From assembly GCA_022826025.1 (NCBI GenBank), contig JAJDVR010000184.1, positions 1-32,355 on the forward strand: 32,355 nucleotides of DNA, in the 5' to 3' direction. Each line of letters starts with the position of its first letter. Position 1 is the first letter of the stretch. Below the pieces are notes generated by a model. That model had not been told where the DNA came from. It searched no databases and was given only the letters and a program-made list of their open reading frames with translations. This DNA comes from Gemmatimonadota bacterium. GTDB taxonomy: Bacteria; Gemmatimonadota; Gemmatimonadetes; Longimicrobiales; Gaopeijiaceae. Made by a program: the position numbers and the translations under genes. Of the stretch, positions 25,279-30,706 are shown piece by piece.

Positions 25279-26565
25279 ATGAGCGGCCCTTCGGAGAACG
25301 GTACCGCCCGGGCAGGCCGGCGGGTTGTCGTCACCGGCATCGGGATGATCACTCCCCTCGGCAACGACGTCCCGTCTTCCTGGACTGCCCTGCTGGCCGG
25401 CACGAATGGCGGCGGCCCGATCACCCACTTCGACCCCGACGACCGCTTTGCGACCCGGATCGCGTGCGAAGTCAGGGATTTCGATCCCTCCGCGCACCTG
25501 AACAAGCGGGAGATGCGGCGCTACGACCGCTTCGCGCAATTCGCCGTGGTTGCCGCTGTGGAGGCCATGGCCTCCGCGGGGCTGGAGGGCTGCCCGCCCG
25601 GTGTGCGCCCGGAACGCTTCGGCGTGATCATCGGCAGCGGGATCGGCGGCGTCGACACGTACGAGACCCAGGTCCGCAAGCTGGTGAAGTTCGGGCCGCG
25701 CCGCATCAGTCCCTTCTTCGTTCCGATGTTCATTCCCAACATCGGCTCGGGGCTGGTTTCGATTCGTTACGGCGCCCAGGGTCCGAACCACTCCACCGTG
25801 TCGGCGTGTTCCTCCGGGGCGCACGCCATCGGCGACGCCCTCCGCGTCATCCAGCGAGGGGACGCCGACGTGATGGTGGCCGGGGGCGCGGAAGCCGCCA
25901 TCGTGCCCATCTCAATCGCCGGCTTCGCCTCCATGAAGGCGATGTCCAGACGCAACGACACCCCGGAAACCGCGAGCCGCCCCTTCGACGCCACCCGTGA
26001 CGGCTTCGTCATCGGAGAGGGCGCGGGCTGCCTGGTGCTCGAGTCGCTCGACACCGCCGAGGCGCGGGGAGCGCGCATTCTGGGGGAGGTCGCGGGTTGC
26101 GGCGCCACCGCGGACGCCTACCACATCACCGCGCCGGTTCCGGGAGGGGCGGGAGCCCAGCAGGCCATGCGGCTGGCGCTGGAGGACGGGGGAATCGCGC
26201 CGGAGGAGGTCGGCTACATCAACGCGCACGGCACGTCGACCCCCTACAACGACGAGGTCGAGACGGCCGCCATCAAGGCGGTGCTGGGGGAAGAAGCGGC
26301 CCGGGCGGCCATCGTGGGCGGCACCAAGTCGATGACGGGGCACACGCTGGGTGCGGCGGGCGCGATCGAGTCGGTCATCTCCGTGATGGTGCTGATGGAG
26401 GGCCGGATCCCCCCCACGACCAACTACGAGCACCCCGACCCCGAGTGCGACCTCGACTACGCCACCGACGGCATGGTCGAGAGACCTGTCGAGGCCGCCC
26501 TCTCCAACTCGTTTGGTTTCGGAGGGCACAACGTATGTCTCGCCTTCCGGCGCTGGCACGCCTGA
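25279..26565 (+). CDS. fabF: Beta-ketoacyl-ACP synthase II (FabF)
   Basis: FabF is the elongating condensing enzyme. The 428-aa product has RVVVTGIGMITPLGND near the start and the nucleophile C177 in STVSACSSGAHAIGDA. The two histidines are H317 (INAHGTSTPYND) and H355 (KSMTGHTLGAAG), giving the Cys-His-His triad. The C-terminal LSNSFGFGGHNVCLAF is typical. The ATG at 25279 lies 8 nt after a hairpin and has only a weak GAAG as ribosome-binding site; the track start at 25138 lies inside acpP. FabF versus FabB cannot be separated strictly by eye, but the order acpP-fabF is the common one. Confidence 0.96.
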   Translation: MSGPSENGTARAGRRVVVTGIGMITPLGNDVPSSWTALLAGTNGGGPITHFDPDDRFATRIACEVRDFDPSAHLNKREMRRYDRFAQFAVVAAVEAMASAGLEGCPPGVRPERFGVIIGSGIGGVDTYETQVRKLVKFGPRRISPFFVPMFIPNIGSGLVSIRYGAQGPNHSTVSACSSGAHAIGDALRVIQRGDADVMVAGGAEAAIVPISIAGFASMKAMSRRNDTPETASRPFDATRDGFVIGEGAGCLVLESLDTAEARGARILGEVAGCGATADAYHITAPVPGGAGAQQAMRLALEDGGIAPEEVGYINAHGTSTPYNDEVETAAIKAVLGEEAARAAIVGGTKSMTGHTLGAAGAIESVISVMVLMEGRIPPTTNYEHPDPECDLDYATDGMVERPVEAALSNSFGFGGHNVCLAFRRWHA

Positions 26566-26596
26566 GCGAGCCCGTCCGCGCCTCCCGGGGCCCGCC

Positions 26597-27118
26597 ATGA
26601 GAGTGGGCACGGGATACGATTCCCACCGCTTCGACCCGGACCGGAAGCTGATTCTGGGAGGCGTCGAGATCCCCGGGGTTCCGGGGCTGGCCGGCCATTC
26701 CGATGGCGATGCAGTGGCCCATGCCGTCACCGATGCCCTGCTCGGAGCCGCGGCCGAAGGCGACATCGGAAGCCACTTTCCCCCGGGAGATCCGCGCTGG
26801 CGCGACGCCGACTCCATGGACCTGCTCGGCCGGGTGGTCGCTCTCCTCCGGCGGCGCGGAATGCGGGCGATCAACGTGGACGTGACCGTGATCTGCGAAG
26901 CACCCCGCATCGGACCGCACTCGGCCGGAATGCGCGCGCGCATCGCTGATGTGCTCGGGGTCGGGGCGGACGCAGTTTCGATCAAGGGAAAGACGAACGA
27001 GGGAATGGGCTGGATCGGGGCCGGCGAAGGGATCGCCGTGCACGCCGTTGCGCTCATCGGGGAGGAGGCAACATGGACGCGACGCTCGATTTCCTCGCGT
27101 CACTCCCCGCCGGGCTGA
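26597..27118 (+). CDS. ispF: 2-C-methyl-D-erythritol 2,4-cyclodiphosphate synthase (IspF)
   Basis: IspF makes the cyclic diphosphate of the non-mevalonate (MEP) isoprenoid pathway. The 173-aa product has the metal ligands D8 and H10 (GYDSHRF) and H42 (GDAVAHAVTDALLGA), then GDIGSHFP. The C-terminal KGKTNEGMGWIGAGEGIAVHAVAL is typical. The last 15 residues (from about TWTRR) are encoded where the DedA gene already begins and look unconserved. The 46-nt overlap with the next gene is unusually long. The ATG at 26597 gives the canonical start. Confidence 0.95.
   Translation: MRVGTGYDSHRFDPDRKLILGGVEIPGVPGLAGHSDGDAVAHAVTDALLGAAAEGDIGSHFPPGDPRWRDADSMDLLGRVVALLRRRGMRAINVDVTVICEAPRIGPHSAGMRARIADVLGVGADAVSIKGKTNEGMGWIGAGEGIAVHAVALIGEEATWTRRSISSRHSPPG
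27061..27068 (+). promoter_or_regulatory. Shine-Dalgarno site for the DedA gene, inside ispF
   Basis: GGAGGAGG, 4 nt before the ATG at 27073. It is inside the ispF coding sequence and decides the DedA start despite the 46-nt overlap. Confidence 0.75.
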
Positions 27119-27693
27119 CCTACCTGGTGCTGGGAGCGGGAGCAGCCCTCGAAAACATCGTGCCCCCGGTTCCCGCCGACACGTTCATCCTGCTGGGAGG
27201 CTTCCTGGCCGTGCGCGGCCCGGCGGATGTGGTGGTGGTCTTTCTGGTGACCTGGCTGGCCAACACCGCCGGCGCTCTGCTCGTCTACGGGGCGGGGCAT
27301 CGCTTCGGCCCGCCGTTCTTCGAGGCCCGGTTCGGCCGGCTGCTTCTTCAGCCGGAGCAACTCGCGCGCCTGCGGCGCTTCTACCGGACGCGGGGAACGC
27401 CGGCCATCTTCTTCGCCCGCTTTCTTCCCGGGCTGCGCGCGGTCGTGCCTGCTTTCGCGGGGGTCGCCCGGCTGTCCCTTCCCTCCGTCGCCGTGCCGGT
27501 AGCGGCGGCTTCCGCCATCTGGTACGGCGGGCTGGTCTGGCTGGGATCGATTGCCGGGGAGAACGTCGACACCATACTCGAGTGGTACGCGACCGCCAAC
27601 CGCCTCCTGCTGGTCGTCGCGACGGCGGTCGTCGCGGTGATCCTGCTGGCGTGGCATCGCACCCGCCGGCGGGCATCCGATTCCGGGAAATGA
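27073..27693 (+). CDS. DedA family (VTT-domain) membrane protein
   Basis: DedA proteins are inner-membrane proteins, some of which flip undecaprenyl phosphate or phospholipids. The 206-aa product has ENIVPPVPADTFILLGGFLA (about residues 27-46), the re-entrant loop region with its acidic and proline residues. The second hallmark FFARFLPGLRAVVPAFAG is at about residues 113-130. The C-terminal helix (LLLVVATAVVAVILLAWH) ends in a basic tail. The strong GGAGGAGG ribosome-binding site supports the start. It is followed by xerD with ATGA overlap. The exact substrate cannot be told; placement beside ispF allows a link to polyprenyl carriers, which is inference. Confidence 0.88.
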   Translation: MDATLDFLASLPAGLTYLVLGAGAALENIVPPVPADTFILLGGFLAVRGPADVVVVFLVTWLANTAGALLVYGAGHRFGPPFFEARFGRLLLQPEQLARLRRFYRTRGTPAIFFARFLPGLRAVVPAFAGVARLSLPSVAVPVAAASAIWYGGLVWLGSIAGENVDTILEWYATANRLLLVVATAVVAVILLAWHRTRRRASDSGK

Positions 27694-28607
27694 CCGGGGA
27701 ACGGGACAAGCCGGTCGCGAGGGCTTTCCGGGAAGAACTCTTCGCGGACTACCTGGCCTTCGAGCGAGGGCTCTCGGCGAGCACCCTGGAGGCGTACGGG
27801 CGCGATGTCGCACGGCTGATCCGGTACCTGTCGGGCCGGGGCATCGTCCGCCCGCGGGACGTCACCCGCCTCGAACTCCGGGACTATGTGTACTCGCTCA
27901 AGGACAGGGGCCTGGCGCCGACCTCGATCCGGCGCGCCCTGTCGTCGATGCGGGCGTACTTCGCCTTCCTTCTGGAAGATGAGGCCATCGAAACGGACCC
28001 CACCGAGCAGATCGAGTCGCCGCGCGTGTGGCGAACCCTCCCCGGAGTGCTGAGCATGCGGGAGACGGAACGCCTGCTGGAGGCGCCGGACCTGTCCGAT
28101 CCGCTGTGTTGGCGCAACCGGGCCGTCCTGGAGCTGCTGTACGCGACCGGCATGCGCGTCTCGGAACTCACGGGGCTTCCCCTGCACAGCCTCGACCTCG
28201 AGGATCGCACCTGCCTGGTGTACGGGAAGGGCGCGAAGGAGCGCATGGTACCCTTCGGCCGCGCCGCCGGGCGTGCGCTGGTCCGCTATCTGCGGGACGT
28301 GCGGCCGGAGCTGGAGCGGGGCAGGAGCGAAGGGATGTTCTTCCTCAGCGCCAGAGGCCGGCCGCTCACCCGCATGGCGGTGTGGACCATCGTGCGCAAG
28401 GCGCGCGACCGGGCAGGGATCGAGAGACCCGTCTCCCCGCACACCCTGCGACACAGCTGCGCGACCCATTTGCTGGAGGGAGGCGCGGACCTGGCCGCGG
28501 TCCAGGAGCTGCTCGGCCACGTCGACATCGCCACCACCGAGATCTACACGCACGTGGACCGGGAATACGTGCACGAGATGCACCGGACCCATCACCCCCG
28601 GGGATGA
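27690..28607 (+). CDS. xerD: Tyrosine recombinase XerC/XerD type
   Basis: This enzyme resolves chromosome dimers at dif with its Xer partner. The 305-aa product has an N-terminal SAM-like DNA-binding domain (FADYLAFERGLSASTLEAYG). The catalytic domain has R156 (ATGMRVSELTGL), K180 (YGKGAKER), H251 and R254 (HTLRHSCATHLLEGG), H277 (LLGHVDIATTEIY) and the nucleophile Y286 (IYTHV). All catalytic residues are present. The ATG at 27690 overlaps the DedA stop. XerD is favoured over XerC by overall feel only; both are possible, since the pair is similar. It converges with the S41 protease gene on the other strand. Confidence 0.9.
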   Translation: MTGERDKPVARAFREELFADYLAFERGLSASTLEAYGRDVARLIRYLSGRGIVRPRDVTRLELRDYVYSLKDRGLAPTSIRRALSSMRAYFAFLLEDEAIETDPTEQIESPRVWRTLPGVLSMRETERLLEAPDLSDPLCWRNRAVLELLYATGMRVSELTGLPLHSLDLEDRTCLVYGKGAKERMVPFGRAAGRALVRYLRDVRPELERGRSEGMFFLSARGRPLTRMAVWTIVRKARDRAGIERPVSPHTLRHSCATHLLEGGADLAAVQELLGHVDIATTEIYTHVDREYVHEMHRTHHPRG

Positions 28608-28650
28608 CTCGAGAGAGCGAGTCCGGGGGGCAGCCCCGGCGGAGCCGCCG
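28606..28650. terminator. Inverted repeats between convergent xerD and the protease gene
   Basis: Three stems fill the 61-nt convergent gap. They are GACTCG-AGAGAG-CGAGTC (28606-28623), CCGGGG with CCCCGG (28623-28639), and CGGCG-GAGC-CGCCG (28637-28650). They partly overlap, so they are alternatives. There is no T-run. A bidirectional end region is expected here because both flanking genes end within it. Confidence 0.5.
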
Positions 28651-28668
28651 TGTGGGCCCGAAAGCCCG

Positions 28669-30465
28669 CTAGCTTCCGCCGCCCGTGAGGCCGAAGAGTT
28701 CCGCCTGGTTGTCCGCTTCGCGCAGAAGCCTGACCGCTTCCGCCAGGACAGGATCGCGCTGGATCCGGAACCGCAACAGGCGCCCGTCGTCTTCCATGCG
28801 TTGAGACAGGTTGATCTCGAGCCGCCAGAGCAGGTAGCTCCGCGCCGAGGGATCGTCGAGGGTGGCGTCGGGTACCCCCGCATCGCGCAGTTCGGCGATG
28901 AACGCCTCGAGGATCTCCTCGGTGATCGTCGCCTCGGCGCCGTCATTGTCGACGGCCTGCGCGCGGTCGAACCCGATTTCGGCCAGCCTCAGCCCGAAGG
29001 GGAATTCGGCGGCCGTGGCTTCCTCCAGAAGCCGGCGCTCGACGACCAGCAGCGTATCGCCGTCGATCTCCAGATCCGGGAAGACCCCGCCGCCGCCCTT
29101 CAGTTCGCGCCCCGTTTCGGTGGTGAAGACGGGAAAGGCGGTGGAGTCCTCGGGCAACGGCCTCCCGTGTGCATCCCGCTGGCGGTGCAGCGAGCGGCCC
29201 AGCGGGGTGTACCACTCCCCGGTGGTCAGCTGCAACTGCCACCCCTCCGGAAGCGGGACCACGGACTGCACCACCCCCTTTCCGAAGGTGCGCTCGCCCA
29301 CCACCAGCGCGCGGTCGTGATCCTGGAGGGCCCCGGACAGGATTTCCCCGGCCGAGGCCGTAAAGCCATCGACCAGCACCACCAGCGACTTGTCCCCGAG
29401 GCTCGCCCCGTCCCGGGTGTACGCCGCATCCTCGTGATCGCCGGGCCCGCGCCTGGGATTGCGGCCGCGGGTGCTGACGACGCGCTTGCCGCGGTCGAGG
29501 AAGAGGTCCGTCAGGGTGAGAGATTCGTCCAGGTATCCCCCGGGATTGCGGCGCAGATCCAGGACGATCCCCCTGGCGTCCGCGAGCAGAGCGAATGCGG
29601 AGTCCATCTCGGCGGTGGAACCGCGGGCCACCCGGTCCAGCTGTATGTAGCCGATGTCCTCCTCCACGTACCCGGCGTGGACCGACGAGACGTGAATGTT
29701 GTCGCGCTCGATGTCGTGGCGAATGGGACTGGAAAACCCGTCGCGCTCGACCGACACGGCGACCATGGTGCCGGGCGTGCCGCGAATGCGCTGCGAGGCC
29801 TCACCGGTCGTCCACTCCGCGGCGCTCTCGCCGTCCACGCCCACGATCACGTCGCCCACCTGGATTCCCACCCGCTCCGCCGGAAACCCGCGGAAGACCG
29901 CGGTGACCGTGATCCGTTCGTTCAGCAGCTGGATCGCCACCCCGATGCCCGCGTAGTTGCCGGTGGTGGCTTCCTGGAACTCGTCCACCCGCCGCGGGCT
30001 GAGCACCTGGCCATAGGGGTCGTCCAGAGCCGCGATCAACCCCCAGACCGCGCCGCGCCACAGCATCGGATCGCCGGGCTCATCCACACCGGACCGCCGG
30101 ATGCTGTCGAAAGCGCTGAGGAAACGCTGGTCGTCCACCGTGCCGCGGCTCGAGGGGACTTCGGCTTCCGCGGGGATCGGATCCGAACCCGGGACGGAGT
30201 CGGCCGAGTCGGCGCGCAGCGCCAACAGGGCCGACGCCCCCAGCAACCCGTCGAGAGCCCCTCTCCAGAGCGTCGAGTCCGCGGGAGTGCTCCAGCTGTA
30301 GCGCTTGATGACCTCGAAGGCGCGCAGGAAGTGCTGGCCGTCCAGCGTTGCCGAGGCTCCCCCACCTGGCTGGCCGGTCGATCCGGTGTCCTGGCCCGCG
30401 AGCTCCAGGCCCCGGAACGGCAGAAGGAGCAGGAACGCTGCAAGGATGAATCTCGTGCGGGTCAT
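28669..30465 (-). CDS. Secreted C-terminal processing protease (peptidase S41) with a duplicated N-terminal module
   Basis: This is a PDZ-containing serine protease of the CTP/Tsp family, acting in the periplasm or at the envelope. The 598-aa product has a signal peptide (RFILAAFLLLLPFRGLELAG, no lipobox Cys) and then two copies of a helical segment (residues 40-77 and 109-146). The second leads into LDDPYGQVLSPRRVDEF. A PDZ domain (about 170-250) with GIGV and IQVGDVIVGVDGE follows. The protease domain has the nucleophile S371 (VDGFTASAGEILSGALQD) and the base K396 (TFGKGVVQ), 25 residues apart as in Tsp. A C-terminal helical domain of about 130 residues ends TGGGS. Only one gene in the window is on this strand. 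No Shine-Dalgarno sequence is visible. The track ATG is kept because it gives a good signal peptide. Confidence 0.93.
   Translation of the reverse strand: MTRTRFILAAFLLLLPFRGLELAGQDTGSTGQPGGGASATLDGQHFLRAFEVIKRYSWSTPADSTLWRGALDGLLGASALLALRADSADSVPGSDPIPAEAEVPSSRGTVDDQRFLSAFDSIRRSGVDEPGDPMLWRGAVWGLIAALDDPYGQVLSPRRVDEFQEATTGNYAGIGVAIQLLNERITVTAVFRGFPAERVGIQVGDVIVGVDGESAAEWTTGEASQRIRGTPGTMVAVSVERDGFSSPIRHDIERDNIHVSSVHAGYVEEDIGYIQLDRVARGSTAEMDSAFALLADARGIVLDLRRNPGGYLDESLTLTDLFLDRGKRVVSTRGRNPRRGPGDHEDAAYTRDGASLGDKSLVVLVDGFTASAGEILSGALQDHDRALVVGERTFGKGVVQSVVPLPEGWQLQLTTGEWYTPLGRSLHRQRDAHGRPLPEDSTAFPVFTTETGRELKGGGGVFPDLEIDGDTLLVVERRLLEEATAAEFPFGLRLAEIGFDRAQAVDNDGAEATITEEILEAFIAELRDAGVPDATLDDPSARSYLLWRLEINLSQRMEDDGRLLRFRIQRDPVLAEAVRLLREADNQAELFGLTGGGS
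30028..30141 (-). repeat. Tandem protein repeat, copy 2 (canonical position) in the S41 protease
   Basis: Residues 109-146, from TVDDQRFLSAFDSIRR to LWRGAVWGLIAA. This copy directly precedes LDDPYG, the usual end of the N-terminal helical domain in C-terminal processing proteases, so it is taken as the original position. It aligns to copy 1 without gaps at an offset of 69 residues (207 nt). Confidence 0.8.
30235..30348 (-). repeat. Tandem protein repeat, copy 1 (extra) in the S41 protease
   Basis: Residues 40-77, from TLDGQHFLRAFEVIKR to LWRGALDGLLGA. Counting by eye, 19 of 38 positions are identical to copy 2 without gaps. The LDDPY continuation is missing here and is replaced by an Ala/Asp/Ser-rich linker. 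Confidence 0.8.
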
Positions 30466-30702
30466 GGCGACTCGTGTGAGGAGATGTCGATGGCTGAAGG
30501 GTAGACCCCGGAGGTCACGGACTCGTTCCCGGAGCCGGTTCGACCCGCATCGGCGTCGTGCGACCAGTTATCGTGCAATCGGATCGATCACCCGGCAACC
30601 GTCGCGGCGTTTGGCGGACCGCACGGTTATCATACCTTGTCGGGAGGCATCCTGCTTGCCGCACCGCGAACCGGAACCTGCTCCCATGACGACGCGCCGC
30701 TC
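30466..30702. other. Divergent intergenic region between the protease gene and nadE
   Basis: This is the longest gene-free stretch in the window (237 nt) and the only divergent one. It is locally less G+C-rich around 30568-30580 and 30626-30640. On the + strand it holds a promoter-like element for nadE and a six-residue mini-ORF. I found no convincing promoter for the - strand gene, although one must lie here. Confidence 0.7.
30611..30638 (+). promoter_or_regulatory. Putative sigma70-like promoter upstream of nadE
   Basis: TTGGCG (30611-30616), a 16-nt spacer, then TACCTT (30633-30638). An alternative -10, TATCAT (30628-30633), overlaps it but has poorer -35 spacing. Transcription would start near 30645, giving a leader of about 58 nt. 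The pattern is like those before sucC and DUF177. Confidence 0.38.
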
Positions 30703-30706
30703 ATGA
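30686..30706 (+). CDS. Possible mini-ORF (MTTRRS) overlapping the nadE start
   Basis: ATG 30686 opens a six-codon frame ending TGA at 30704-30706, which overlaps the nadE ATG as ATGA. Only a weak GGA precedes it. The segment CTCCC just before it could pair with GGGAG at 30642-30646. It may be a coupling leader peptide or a chance ORF. Confidence 0.2.
   Translation: MTTRRS

Noticed and set aside
27690-28607. xerD-like gene as a phage or integron integrase
   Set aside because: It has the standard Xer length and motifs, sits in a housekeeping run with ATGA overlap to its neighbour, and there is no att-like repeat, tRNA or phage gene nearby.
28273-30504. 743-aa + strand ORF opposite the S41 protease
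   Set aside because: It runs through the 3' part of xerD and across the protease in the wrong strand, with no motif. The - strand protease has complete catalytic residues and a signal peptide.
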